A stretch of DNA of 64,000 nt from Acidobacteriota bacterium (GTDB taxonomy: Bacteria; Acidobacteriota; UBA6911; RPQK01; DATIPO01): the NCBI GenBank assembly GCA_035471785.1, contig DATIPQ010000005.1, positions 75,330 to 139,329 of the forward strand. Reading direction: 5' to 3'. How positions within the stretch are numbered: the first letter of the stretch is position 1; each line of letters begins with the position of its first letter. The notes beneath the pieces are model-generated. The model ran no database searches and was not told the DNA's origin. It saw only the letters and a list, made by a program, of their open reading frames with translations. Shown in pieces: positions 34,065 to 43,295 of the stretch. The position numbers and the translations under genes are program-made.

Positions 34065-36509
34065 CTAGGGTTCGATCTGAAAGGTGCCCCCGAAGCTCCG
34101 CTCGTTGGTGTTGAAGAAGGTGCCGAAGCGCGGCGAGTCGACGATGTTCTGCACGTCGCGGGGCGTGAAGGTGTTGAAGAAATTGAAGATGCGGATGCCG
34201 ATGCGGGCCCGGATGCCCTTGATGGTGAACCACCTCTGAACATCGACGTCCAGCGTGATCAGGTTGGGGAAGCGTCCGGCCCGGTTGCGCGGGCCCACGA
34301 AGTTGCGGTCCTCGTCCAAGGTCGAAAAGGGAAAGCCGGAGCGCCATTCCACAACCGGAGAGAAGATCCAGTCGCCGGGCAGCATCCAGGTCCCCTGCAG
34401 CAGGAAGCGGTCGGTGACGTCGTTGTTGCCCAGGGAGTATTCGTTGGGCCGGATGATGGGATCGCGGAAGTTTCCGAAGAACTGGTCGAAATCATTGAGG
34501 TCGCGCTCGCCCTTTGAGCGCAGGTAAGAAGCGATCAGATAGCTGTCCTCGGAATAGTCCCAGCGCGTCGTCAATTCCACCTCCCAAAAGCGCGAGCGTC
34601 CGCGGCTGTCCACTCGCAGCCTGGGGTCGGCGCCGTCCAGCGGGTCCACCAGGATTTCGTGGTGCCCCTGGCGGCGCAGGAAATTGGTCTTGAAGAGCAA
34701 GTTGGGGCGGATGCGGTGGTCGTATTCGATATTCCAGGTAAAGGAGTAGGGCGTGCGCAAGTCGTCGGCCAGTACGTGGCGAAAGGTGGTAGGCGGACCC
34801 AAGGGCGTTTGGCCGTCTTCGGCGAAGCGCGCCACGCTGCGCAGCTCGAAGTCGGGAAAGGCTTCCACCGTCAGGGGCACGTGGTCGTAAAAGAGTCCGG
34901 CGCCGCCCCTGAGAATGCCCTTGCCATCGGGCAGCAGGCCTATGGCGAATCCGAAGCGGGGCGCCAGGTTGGTTCGCTGGAAGACGCCGTCGCGGTCGAC
35001 CCGGGCTCCGAACTCCATCAGCAGTCGGTCGTTGATACGCCAGCGGTCCTGGGCGAAGAAAGCGAAATCGGTGTTGCGGACGCGCTGGGAAGCGGCCGGC
35101 GAATAGGTGATGCGCCGGCTCAGGGTCCCGTCCTGGCGGACCACGTTGACCGGACGGCTCTGGGAGAGCCCGTCGTAGGAGGCGGTGAGCAAGTCGAATC
35201 CGAACTTGAAGAGGTGCTCCCCCGACCACCCGCTCTTCTGCAGGCTGAGCGATTCCACAAGCTGCCAGCTGCGTGTGCGGCGGCGCTGGATGTTGTAGAA
35301 GTTGCCGCTGTTCTCCTCCACGTTGAGGAACATCTCTCCCAAGCCTTGTCCGAAGATGTCGACGTCGTAGTCCTTGAAGCTGACCGTCGACTCCAGAACC
35401 GCCGAGGGGTTGATGACGAACCGCTCCGAGAGTCCCACCTGGTAACCCCTCTCGTGCAGGTTGGGGGTCACGGGCCGGGGATTGAAGGTGTCGAGATTGA
35501 CGAAGTCGAGCTTGCGGGGAAAGACGGAGACAAAGGCCGACAGGTAGTTGCTCTCGTTGAGGTTGGCGTCCAGTTGGGTGAAGCTGGAAAAGCTTTCCAG
35601 GCGCGTGTCCGATTCCAGCGGGGGGAGCGAGGGGACGTCGGTGATCAGGTAGCGGTACTGTAAAGTCTGGGCCAGGAAAAGGCGGTCTTTGACCAGCGGA
35701 CCCCGCACCAGAAAACGGGGCGTGAATCCTCCGATTCCCATCAGCGTTCCGTCGCGGAACTTGGGGCGGGGAAGAAAATTGTTGACCAGAAAACGCCACC
35801 TGTTGCTGCCTTGACGGGTGAGGATGTTGGTGATGCCGGAGGAGAAGCGTCCCAACTCGGCGGCGTAGGGATTGGAAAGCACCTCTACGCTTTCCACGGC
35901 GTCGGTGGGCAGCGTGAAGCCCAGGTTGCCCGAGGAGGGGTCGGTGATGTTGGTGGAGTTGTTGATGACGTAGCTGGTTTGGGTGGGGGTGCCGCCGTTC
36001 ATCACCAGGCGGCCGTCTACCCCGCGCACCACTCCCGGCAGCAGCGGCAGCAGGGCCGAGAAATCGTCTCCCTTGACGGGGGCGATATCGGCCAACTCGC
36101 CTTGCAGCGATTGGGTGGAAGTGCCGCCTTGCCGGTCTTGGGCCGCACCGATGACTTCGACGTTTTCCCGCAGCGACTCGATGGGCAGGGCCAGGTCGAC
36201 CTGGCGCAGTCCTCCTGCGGGCAGGTCGAATTCCTCGCTCTCCGTGGTTTGAAATCCGTCGAAAGAAGCGCTGACCTGGTAGCGCCCCGCCGCCAGTCCG
36301 CCGGCCCGATAACGTCCCTCATCGTCGCTCACCACGCTGGCCGCCGCTTGGCCGCCCGGAACGGTCAAGATCTCTACCGACGCTCCGGGCAAAAAAGCTC
36401 CGTCCTGGCGTGAGGAAACGCGCCCTTCAATGGACGCCAGATCTGATTCCGGCTGGAAAGGTTGAGCCGCCGTTAGGAGTGCGCTTGCCACCAAGAGAGT
36501 CAGGATCAA
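34065..36509 (-). CDS. TonB-dependent receptor, Oar-like
   Basis: 814 residues from a TTG at 36509. The signal peptide (ILTLLVASALLTAAQ) is followed by a carboxypeptidase-regulatory-like Ig domain (SIEGRVSSRQDGAFLPGASV to about residue 115). A plug domain (PGVVRGVDGRLVMNGG, residues about 120-260) and a beta-barrel to the C-terminus complete it. The final residue is Pro, after FGGTFQIEP. Such receptors import large substrates across the outer membrane with TonB energy and are numerous in Acidobacteriota. No SusD partner and no TonB/ExbBD are nearby, so the substrate is unknown. The only obvious start is TTG, with an ATGAGG-type ribosome binding site 8 nt upstream. Confidence 0.9.
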   Translation of the reverse strand: MILTLLVASALLTAAQPFQPESDLASIEGRVSSRQDGAFLPGASVEILTVPGGQAAASVVSDDEGRYRAGGLAAGRYQVSASFDGFQTTESEEFDLPAGGLRQVDLALPIESLRENVEVIGAAQDRQGGTSTQSLQGELADIAPVKGDDFSALLPLLPGVVRGVDGRLVMNGGTPTQTSYVINNSTNITDPSSGNLGFTLPTDAVESVEVLSNPYAAELGRFSSGITNILTRQGSNRWRFLVNNFLPRPKFRDGTLMGIGGFTPRFLVRGPLVKDRLFLAQTLQYRYLITDVPSLPPLESDTRLESFSSFTQLDANLNESNYLSAFVSVFPRKLDFVNLDTFNPRPVTPNLHERGYQVGLSERFVINPSAVLESTVSFKDYDVDIFGQGLGEMFLNVEENSGNFYNIQRRRTRSWQLVESLSLQKSGWSGEHLFKFGFDLLTASYDGLSQSRPVNVVRQDGTLSRRITYSPAASQRVRNTDFAFFAQDRWRINDRLLMEFGARVDRDGVFQRTNLAPRFGFAIGLLPDGKGILRGGAGLFYDHVPLTVEAFPDFELRSVARFAEDGQTPLGPPTTFRHVLADDLRTPYSFTWNIEYDHRIRPNLLFKTNFLRRQGHHEILVDPLDGADPRLRVDSRGRSRFWEVELTTRWDYSEDSYLIASYLRSKGERDLNDFDQFFGNFRDPIIRPNEYSLGNNDVTDRFLLQGTWMLPGDWIFSPVVEWRSGFPFSTLDEDRNFVGPRNRAGRFPNLITLDVDVQRWFTIKGIRARIGIRIFNFFNTFTPRDVQNIVDSPRFGTFFNTNERSFGGTFQIEP

Positions 36510-36670
36510 CGAAAAACCTCATTCCGACTTGCCGCGTTGCCTTCCAGCCCGGCAGAGCCCGAATCGCCCTCCGCCCGGCCCCCTTCGAAACCTCTGCCCA
36601 GTCCGCCTCATTGTCGCAGGACACAGGTCTGGATTCAACATCGGAGGCGGGCCGCAGCTTGCCGTCAACC

Positions 36671-37414
36671 TCAGCGCTGAGCGCGGATGATCCACTGGCG
36701 CATGTAATCGTAATGAGGACGGCAGTCCTCCAGGACGGAGAGCAGGTCGCGTGGAAAGGGGTCGTCTTTGCCCTGATAGGGCTTGAATCCCTCGGAACGG
36801 TGCACGTTGTGGTACCAGTGAGGAGCCCATATGCCGTCTTCAGGACGTCCTCCGCTGGACCACTCCAGCATGGCGGGCTGAAAATCGATCTCCAGGCGTT
36901 CGCAAAGCGTGCGCAGCACGCCTTGCGGATCGATGAGAAGTTCTTTGGCGTCCAATACCGGCGGGTCCTCGCCCAGCCGGTGCAACTGGCCGATCAGTTT
37001 GGACTGCATGGCTAATCCGGTATCGCCCAGTTTAGGATGCTCGACCTGCTGGGCCAGCGAGGGGAGCATTTCGCGCGGATCGCGGATCAGGAAGACATTG
37101 GCGGTGCTGGCCAAGAAGGTGCGGTCAAGCTGAATCAGGTGGTGGGCCATCATCTTGAAGAACAGCACCGGTTTGTTGTGGCGTCCCATCACCACCTGGC
37201 GCACGACCTTGTTGCCGTCGCGGTCCTGATCGGCCAGGACAGCCTCGCGACCGGGATGGTCGACGCCGGTCACTGCCAGGTAGTGGGCATAAAGGGGTTC
37301 GTCGAAGACACGGGTATCGTCGCGTTGGGCGAAGGCGTACATGAGGGCGGTCGAGACGTTTCGGGGACCCGACCAAAGGCACAGCCGCAAGGGCTTTTCA
37401 ACGGTGTATCGCAC
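36671..37414 (-). CDS. Sulfotransferase-family protein
   Basis: 247 residues from a GTG at 37414, with a very good AGGAGG ribosome binding site. The N-terminal LCLWSGPRNVSTALMYAFAQ contains the PAPS 5'-phosphosulfate loop. VFLIRDPREMLPSL has the 3'-phosphate-binding Arg region, and HVFDEPLY-like RVFDEPLYAHYL is a short-family feature. It resembles the small bacterial group often named 'sulfotransferase-like' and sometimes annotated beside branched-chain aminotransferases. The sulfate acceptor is unknown. It could also be a non-catalytic relative, because the donor-binding motifs are only partly canonical. It follows the TonB receptor by 161 nt on the same strand and may not be co-transcribed. 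Confidence 0.75.
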   Translation of the reverse strand: MRYTVEKPLRLCLWSGPRNVSTALMYAFAQRDDTRVFDEPLYAHYLAVTGVDHPGREAVLADQDRDGNKVVRQVVMGRHNKPVLFFKMMAHHLIQLDRTFLASTANVFLIRDPREMLPSLAQQVEHPKLGDTGLAMQSKLIGQLHRLGEDPPVLDAKELLIDPQGVLRTLCERLEIDFQPAMLEWSSGGRPEDGIWAPHWYHNVHRSEGFKPYQGKDDPFPRDLLSVLEDCRPHYDYMRQWIIRAQR

Positions 37415-37427
37415 GTTTCCTCCTAGA

Positions 37428-37528
37428 CTATAGCGAGCAGCCTCATACCGCCGAGAGCCATCAGGCCTTCAGGGCGGTCGCTGAAACTTGATTCGTGTAT
37501 AAACTTGTTGGCCACCTGGTGGCCTTAG
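37428..37528 (-). repeat. Dispersed ~100-bp intergenic repeat, copy A (reverse orientation)
   Basis: The reverse complement of this stretch aligns by eye, roughly 80-85% identical, with 55952-56054. Shared blocks include GGTGGCCAACAA, TCAAGTTTCAGCGACCGC and GCTCTCGGCGGTATG. It contains the inverted repeat GGCCACC-A-GGTGGCC. It begins 14 nt upstream of the sulfotransferase start, next to its ribosome binding site. The rest of the gap to 37710 holds a CGAGCGTCGCTCG palindrome (37635-37647) and a TAAACT at 37653, and no gene. Confidence 0.75.
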
Positions 37529-37710
37529 CACCGAATAGCCCAATCCCGATCGGCCAGTCAAGGGATCAAATCACACTTTCCAGTAATCAACCAACGGCTT
37601 CAGGAAATCGATTGAAGTGCAATCGGCCCCTTGTCGAGCGTCGCTCGCGTCTCTAAACTATGAAACGATTCCAGTCATGACAAGACCGCAGCGCCAGGGG
37701 GAAAGCTACG

Positions 37711-38523
37711 GTGCAAGACGGGGCCACAGGGCAGATTTTGGGCAAGCTCGACCAAGTTGTGCAGGAAGCGCTGCGTAAAAATGACCGCATCGGTTACTTC
37801 GCCGCTTTTAACCACCGGCTGGTGCGCGAGGTCGAGATCGCTATCGAGCGCGGCTATTTTGTCGACGCCGAGCGGACGGCCGCTCTGCTCAAGGCTCTCA
37901 GTTGCCGCTATCTGGACGCCCTCGGGTCTTACCGCCAGGAGAACGGATTGGCCCGTTGCTGGCGGTCGGCTTTCCAGGCGACCCGAAGCAAGCGCTTCAT
38001 CATTCTCCAACATCTGCTGCTGGCTCTCAACGCCCACGTCAACCTCGACCTGGGCATCGCCGTCAACCGGGTGGCCCCCACCCCGGCCCGCCTCAAGGAA
38101 ATCGAAGAGGACTACCGGCGCCTGCGCCGCATCCTGCAGGAGATGGTGGCACAGGTGCAGCGGCGCATCGTGGTGATCTCTCCCTGGATCGGACTGCTGG
38201 ACCGCCTGGGGCAGCGGCGCAAGGAGCGCTTCATCCTGTTCAGCACGCGCGCCGCCGGGCGAGCCGCCTGGAAGGTGGCCAAGGATCTCTCTACCCTCAA
38301 CAGCCAACAGCAGCGCGAGTTGCTGCGCTCGCTGGACGGAGTGGTGCTGGCCTCCCAGCGCCGTCTGGAAGGCCGCAAGCTTCACGTCCGCTGCGCCCTC
38401 TGGCTGATCCGGCGCAAAGAGAGCCGTGACGTGCGGGCCAACATCCGCTTCCTCCTGGAGGGATTCGGCACCGAGCCCGGCGATGCCGTCCAATCTCTGC
38501 TCTCCCGTCCCGGCTCCCGCTGA
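37711..38523 (+). CDS. DUF5995-like protein
   Basis: 270 residues from a GTG at 37711, behind a strong AGGGGG ribosome binding site. RIGYFAAFNHRLVREVEIAIERG, split over two stretches, and FIILQHLLLALNAHVNLDL match the helical DUF5995 family as I remember it (QH and NAHxN motifs). The function of the family is unknown. It is predicted to be all-helical, cytoplasmic and basic, with no signal peptide. It converges with endonuclease V at 38528, 4 nt after the stop. Not sure about orthology, only about fold and motif resemblance. Confidence 0.75.
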   Translation: MQDGATGQILGKLDQVVQEALRKNDRIGYFAAFNHRLVREVEIAIERGYFVDAERTAALLKALSCRYLDALGSYRQENGLARCWRSAFQATRSKRFIILQHLLLALNAHVNLDLGIAVNRVAPTPARLKEIEEDYRRLRRILQEMVAQVQRRIVVISPWIGLLDRLGQRRKERFILFSTRAAGRAAWKVAKDLSTLNSQQQRELLRSLDGVVLASQRRLEGRKLHVRCALWLIRRKESRDVRANIRFLLEGFGTEPGDAVQSLLSRPGSR

Positions 38524-38527
38524 GCGG

Positions 38528-39205
38528 CTAGCTGAACCCGGCTTTCTTGGCCAGGGCGGCGTAGCGGTCGGCCTGGCGGATAGGTTCGGGCAGGCGGTAG
38601 CGGGTCAGCGATTGCAGGGTCCAGCGCAGGCATTCAGCCAGCGGCAGGCCGTATCCTGAGGAAACGTAGATGGGCTTGACATTGTCGCGGCTGCGCAGCA
38701 CCAGCGCGATCTCTTCGCCCTTGTCGAGGAGAGGCGCGATGGAACCCCTTTGAGCAGCGGGGACGGAATGCTCTCCGCAGAGGCGGGACTTGCCGATGCC
38801 GATGGTGGGCATTTCCAACCACAGGCCCAGGTGGGTGGCGATGCCCATGCGGCGGGGATGGGCCTGGCCGTGGCCGTCCACGAAGACCAGATCGGGCCGG
38901 CCCTGCAGCTTCGCGAAGGCGGGCAGGATGGCGGGAATCTCGCGGAAGCTGAGCAGCCCCGGCAGGTAGGGAAAGGGAGTCGGCAGGCTCGAGATCTGCT
39001 CCTCCACCACCTGTAATTGGGGAAAGCTCAGAACGACCACCGTGGCGAAGGACTCGCCGCTCTCCTTGTCATAGCTGACGTCCACTCCCGCCACCCGCCG
39101 CGGATTCCCCACCTGCAAGTCGGTGCGCACCCTGCGGCACAGTTCCCTCTGCAGTTGCACGGCTTCTTTGGGCGTCAGGTCCCAGCGATGCAGGTCATGG
39201 TGCAT
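38528..39205 (-). CDS. nfi: Endonuclease V (deoxyinosine 3'-endonuclease)
   Basis: 225 residues, normal length. It nicks DNA one nucleotide 3' of deoxyinosine. The metal-binding acids are in [10 protein letters not shown] and [20 protein letters not shown]. The wedge motif [15 protein letters not shown] and the catalytic Lys in [11 protein letters not shown] are all seen. The frame continues open far upstream, antisense to parE, but homology begins at the ATG at 39205 ([15 protein letters not shown]). It is divergent from parE. Confidence 0.94.
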   Translation of the reverse strand: MHHDLHRWDLTPKEAVQLQRELCRRVRTDLQVGNPRRVAGVDVSYDKESGESFATVVVLSFPQLQVVEEQISSLPTPFPYLPGLLSFREIPAILPAFAKLQGRPDLVFVDGHGQAHPRRMGIATHLGLWLEMPTIGIGKSRLCGEHSVPAAQRGSIAPLLDKGEEIALVLRSRDNVKPIYVSSGYGLPLAECLRWTLQSLTRYRLPEPIRQADRYAALAKKAGFS

Positions 39206-39268
39206 GCCAGATGGGTAGCAGGTCGAGGGCGGGGCCTGCAACCTCAGTCTCACGACAGCGGGGCTTGT

Positions 39269-39274
39269 TATGAT
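39269..39274 (+). promoter_or_regulatory. -10-like TATGAT 6 nt before the parE GTG
   Basis: TATGAT is followed by GGAGAG and the GTG at 39281. GGAGAG abuts the start too closely to be a normal Shine-Dalgarno site, so a leaderless start is the simpler reading. Confidence 0.45.
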
Positions 39275-39280
39275 GGAGAG

Positions 39281-41155
39281 GTGGCTAGCAATCTCAGCGC
39301 GGTAGCTGAATACACCGAGGAACACATACGCTCGCTGGACTGGAAGGAGCACATCCGCACCCGTCCGGGCATGTACATCGGACGCCTGGGAGACGGCACC
39401 CAGTTCGACGACGGAATCTACGTTCTGCTCAAAGAGGTGCTCGACAACAGCGTCGACGAGTTCCTCATGGGAGCGGGCAAGAGAATCGAGATCCACGTGG
39501 AGGACGACTGGGCCGCGGTGCGCGACTACGGGCGGGGAATTCCCCACGGCAAGGTGGTGGAATGCGTGGCCAAGATCAACACCGGAGCCAAGTACGACAA
39601 GGGCGCCTTCTACCGCACGGTGGGGCTTAACGGCGTGGGCACCAAGGCCGTCAACGCGCTTTCGGCTTCCTTCCTGGTGGAATCGATCCGCGACGGCAAG
39701 CTCAAGCGGGCCGAATTCCGCCGGGGCGACCTGGTCAAGGAGTACCGTCCCGAGCCCAGCAAAGAGCGCCAGGGGACGCGCATCCGCTTCGTTCCCGACG
39801 CCTCGGTTTTCAAGGGATACAAGTTCGATCCCCAACTGGTTGAAGAGCGCCTCTGGACCTACGCCTACCTCAACCAGGGACTCAAGCTCGACTTCAACGG
39901 CCAAGTCATCTCCAGCGACAAGGGGCTCCGCGACCTGCTCCAGAACGAGGTCAAAGAGGGGGCTCTCTATCCCGTCATCCACGTCAAGGACGAGGAAATC
40001 GAGTACGCCCTGACCCACACCGAGAACTACGGCGAGTCCTACCAGTCTTTCGTCAACGGCCAGTACACCAGCGACGGCGGCACCCATCAGTCGGCCTTCC
40101 GCGAAGGCATCCTCAAGGCCGTCAAGGAGTTCTTCAACAAAGACCTGGAGGCCGCCGACGTACGGGGAGGCGTGGCCGGAGCGGTCCTGGTGCGCATCCA
40201 CGAGCCGGTCTTCGAGTCCCAGACCAAGACCAAGCTGGGCAGCACCACGGTCACTCCCGAGGGCCCCACAGTGCGGGCGTGGCTGGTGGAATTCGTGCGC
40301 AGCACCCTGGTCAATCAACTCCACAAGCAGCCCGAGACGGCCAAAAAGCTATGGGCCAAGATTCAGCGCAACGAGAAAGAGCGCCGCGACCTGGCGGGCA
40401 TCAAGAAGCTGGCCAAGGAGCGCCAGAAGAAAGCCAACGTCCACAACAAGAAACTGCGCGACTGCAAGCAGCACTTCAATGATCCCAAGAGCAAGCTGGG
40501 AGAACTCTCCCAGTTGTTCATCACCGAAGGCGACAGCGCCTCGGGCAGCATCAACAAGGCCCGCAACCCGGAATTCCAAGCCGTCTTCTCCCTTAAGGGC
40601 AAGCCCCTCAATTGCTTCGGGATGTCGAAGAAGGTGGTTTACCAAAACGAAGAACTGAACCTGCTGCAGCACGCCCTGGGCATCGAGGACGACCTGGAGG
40701 ATCTGCGCTACAACTACGTCATCATCGCCACTGACGCCGACGTGGACGGCATGCATATCCGCCTCCTGCTGCTCACCTTCTTCCTGCAGTTCTTCCCCGA
40801 GTTGGTGCGCAAGGGGCATGTTTACGTGCTGCAGACGCCCCTTTTCAGGGTGCGCAACAAGAAAGAGACCATCTACTGTTACAGCGAGGAAGAGAAGTCG
40901 CAGGCCCTCGACAAGCTGCGGGGCAAGCCCGAGATCACCCGCTTCAAGGGATTGGGCGAGATTTCGCCCCAGGAATTCACTCTCTTCCTCCGTCAGGAAC
41001 TGCGCCTCGACCGAGTCAAGCTGCCCCAGGACATGCCCTCCATCAAGGAGCATCTGCGCTATTACATGGGTAAGAACACGCCTCAGCGCAAGGAATTCAT
41101 CATGGAAAACCTGGTGACCGAGCCGGTTGACCTGGTGGGAGCCGAGGGCTCCTGA
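39281..41155 (+). CDS. parE: DNA topoisomerase IV subunit B
   Basis: 624 residues from a GTG at 39281. It is the ATPase half of a type IIA topoisomerase that decatenates sister chromosomes. The GHKL ATPase region shows [29 protein letters not shown] and [24 protein letters not shown] follows. The TOPRIM domain has [22 protein letters not shown] and [13 protein letters not shown]. The absence of a gyrB-type insertion, and the pairing with parC 22 nt downstream, favour ParE over Gyr[11 protein letters not shown] segment before the TOPRIM domain is of the type seen in topo IV. Confidence 0.95.
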   Translation: MASNLSAVAEYTEEHIRSLDWKEHIRTRPGMYIGRLGDGTQFDDGIYVLLKEVLDNSVDEFLMGAGKRIEIHVEDDWAAVRDYGRGIPHGKVVECVAKINTGAKYDKGAFYRTVGLNGVGTKAVNALSASFLVESIRDGKLKRAEFRRGDLVKEYRPEPSKERQGTRIRFVPDASVFKGYKFDPQLVEERLWTYAYLNQGLKLDFNGQVISSDKGLRDLLQNEVKEGALYPVIHVKDEEIEYALTHTENYGESYQSFVNGQYTSDGGTHQSAFREGILKAVKEFFNKDLEAADVRGGVAGAVLVRIHEPVFESQTKTKLGSTTVTPEGPTVRAWLVEFVRSTLVNQLHKQPETAKKLWAKIQRNEKERRDLAGIKKLAKERQKKANVHNKKLRDCKQHFNDPKSKLGELSQLFITEGDSASGSINKARNPEFQAVFSLKGKPLNCFGMSKKVVYQNEELNLLQHALGIEDDLEDLRYNYVIIATDADVDGMHIRLLLLTFFLQFFPELVRKGHVYVLQTPLFRVRNKKETIYCYSEEEKSQALDKLRGKPEITRFKGLGEISPQEFTLFLRQELRLDRVKLPQDMPSIKEHLRYYMGKNTPQRKEFIMENLVTEPVDLVGAEGS

Positions 41156-41177
41156 GGCTGGCCCCGAGATCCCGTCC

Positions 41178-43295
41178 ATGGCCAAGAAAAAACAGACCCA
41201 GCCCGTTCCCGAGTTGCCCCAGCCGCGGGAGGACTTGCGCGTCCCCGAGACCTACGAGGGCTACTTTCTGCAGTACGCCTCCTACGTCATCACCGACCGC
41301 GCCATTCCCGATCTGGCCGACGGACTCAAGCCGGTTCAGCGGCGCATTCTCCATTCCCTCTTCGAGAACGAAGACGGACGCTACAACAAGGTGGCCAATA
41401 TCGTGGGTCACTGCATGAAGTATCACCCCCATGGCGACGCTTCCATCTACGCGGCCCTGGTGGGAATGGGGCAGCGCGGATTGCTCATCGACACTCAAGG
41501 CAACTGGGGCGATCCGGTGACCAACGATCCCGCCGCCGCCGCCCGCTACATCGAAGCCCGCCTGACCCCCTTCGCCAAGGAAGTGGTCTTCGCGCCCCAT
41601 CTCACCGACTACCAGCGCTCTTATGACGGACGCAACAAGGAGCCCGTGTGCCTTCCCGTGCGCTTTCCGCTGCTTCTGGCCAGCGGGACCGAAGGCATCG
41701 CCGTAGGACTCTCGACCCGCATCCTGCCCCACAACTTCATCGAACTGCTGGAAGCCCAGAAGGCCTGCCTGCGCGGCCAGGATTTCCAGGTCTTTCCCGA
41801 CTTCCCCACCGGCGGCCTGGCCGACGTGTCGGCCTACCAGGACGGAGCTCCCGGTTCCCGCGTACGGGTCAGAGCCCGCATGGAGGAAGGCCCCGGAAAA
41901 GCCATCGTCATCCGCGAGATCCCCTACGGAACCACCACCGAAGCTTTGATCGACTCCATCCTGGCGGCCAACGACAAGGGCAAGATCAAAGTCTCCAAGG
42001 TGGATGACAATACCGCCGCTGATGTCGAGATCGTGGTTACTTTCCAGCGCGGATATGACATGGACAAGGCCATCGACGCGCTCTACGCCTTCACCGAATG
42101 CGAAACCGCGCTGACCTCCTACTGCAACGTCATTTTCGAAGGCAAGCCGCGCACCATGACGGTTTCGGAGATGCTGACCGAGAACGCCGAGCGGACGCGG
42201 GCCTTGCTGCGCCGCGACCTGGACGTACAGCGGGAACGGCTGGAGGTGCGATGGCACCACAAGAGCCTGGTGCAGATCTTCGTCGAAAACCGCATCTACC
42301 TGCGCATCGAAAAGTGCAAGACCTGGGAGTCGGTGCTGGAAGAGATCGACAAGGGACTGGAACCCCACAGGGACAAGCTTCGGCGCCAAGTCACCCGCGA
42401 TGACCTGGAGATGCTTACCGAGGTCAAGATCCGGCGTATCAGCGCCTGGGACGCCGAAAAGGCCCGCGAAGAGTTGCTGGCCATCGACGAGGAACTCGAG
42501 CAGGTCAAGAAGCACCTGCGCAACGTGACCCAATACACGATCGACTACTTCGATCACCTGCTGGAGAAATACGGTCAGGGACGGGAGCGCAAGACCGCGC
42601 TGGAGAGTTTCGAGACCGTTCAGGCGGTGGAAGTCGTAGAGCGGTTGGAAAAACTCTATGTCGACCGCAAGGGCGGATTCATCGGAACCGACATGAAAGG
42701 CCAGGAGGAGGTGGGGCCCTGCGCCAACCTCGACGACGTGATGGCGGTGCTCGAAGACGGCTCGCTGATCATCTCCAAGGTTGCGGCCAGGAAATACGTG
42801 GGCGAAAGCATCCTTCACGTACAGGTTTTCACGCCTGAAGACAAGGACAAGGTGTTCAACATGGTCTACTTCGACCCCAAGTCGGGCAACACCTACCTGA
42901 AGCGCTTCACCACTGGAGGCGTCACCCGCGACCGGGTCTACCCTCTGGGCAAGAGCAAGAAATCCCAGGTGCTCTTCTTCGCGCCTGCCGAAGAGAGCCG
43001 CTACCTCTTCATCAAGCTGAAGAAGAAGCCCCGCATCAAGACCGAACTCTACGAAGATTTCGAAGAATACCTGGTCAAGGGCCGAGGAGCCGCCGGCAAC
43101 ATCGTCACCAAGCACGCTCCCCTGCGCGCCGAGGCCATCACCGAGCGCATCTACTGCAACCGCACGGGCGCCGATCCCGAGGAGTTGGCCGAACTCACCG
43201 AAGAAGAGGACGCTTCTCAGGACGGCGACGAGGAATCCCCCGCCAAACCGCCCTCAAAGGACCAAAAGAAGCTCTTCGACGATGATGGTGACTAG
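41178..43295 (+). CDS. parC: DNA topoisomerase IV subunit A
   Basis: 705 residues from the ATG at 41178. It is the DNA-breaking half of the parE-parC enzyme. The winged-helix/tower core has RAIPDLADGLKPVQRRILHS, GHCMKYHPHGDASIY and the active-site Tyr in AAARYIEARLT. It continues to a poorly defined C-terminal part rather than the six-bladed GyrA-box (QRGGKG) barrel, which I do not find, consistent with ParC rather than GyrA. The last ~30 residues are acidic (EEEDASQDGDEESPAK). Its stop overlaps the convergent mscS stop by 4 nt. Confidence 0.95.
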   Translation: MAKKKQTQPVPELPQPREDLRVPETYEGYFLQYASYVITDRAIPDLADGLKPVQRRILHSLFENEDGRYNKVANIVGHCMKYHPHGDASIYAALVGMGQRGLLIDTQGNWGDPVTNDPAAAARYIEARLTPFAKEVVFAPHLTDYQRSYDGRNKEPVCLPVRFPLLLASGTEGIAVGLSTRILPHNFIELLEAQKACLRGQDFQVFPDFPTGGLADVSAYQDGAPGSRVRVRARMEEGPGKAIVIREIPYGTTTEALIDSILAANDKGKIKVSKVDDNTAADVEIVVTFQRGYDMDKAIDALYAFTECETALTSYCNVIFEGKPRTMTVSEMLTENAERTRALLRRDLDVQRERLEVRWHHKSLVQIFVENRIYLRIEKCKTWESVLEEIDKGLEPHRDKLRRQVTRDDLEMLTEVKIRRISAWDAEKAREELLAIDEELEQVKKHLRNVTQYTIDYFDHLLEKYGQGRERKTALESFETVQAVEVVERLEKLYVDRKGGFIGTDMKGQEEVGPCANLDDVMAVLEDGSLIISKVAARKYVGESILHVQVFTPEDKDKVFNMVYFDPKSGNTYLKRFTTGGVTRDRVYPLGKSKKSQVLFFAPAEESRYLFIKLKKKPRIKTELYEDFEEYLVKGRGAAGNIVTKHAPLRAEAITERIYCNRTGADPEELAELTEEEDASQDGDEESPAKPPSKDQKKLFDDDGD

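Noticed and set aside
39206-40324. Long N-terminal extension of endonuclease V
   Set aside because: It is antisense to parE. Endonuclease V homology starts at the ATG at 39205, and the resulting 225 residues match the family size.
41100-43115. A 671-codon minus-strand open frame across parC
   Set aside because: It is antisense to the intact parC, with low-complexity Val/Leu/His composition and no motif.
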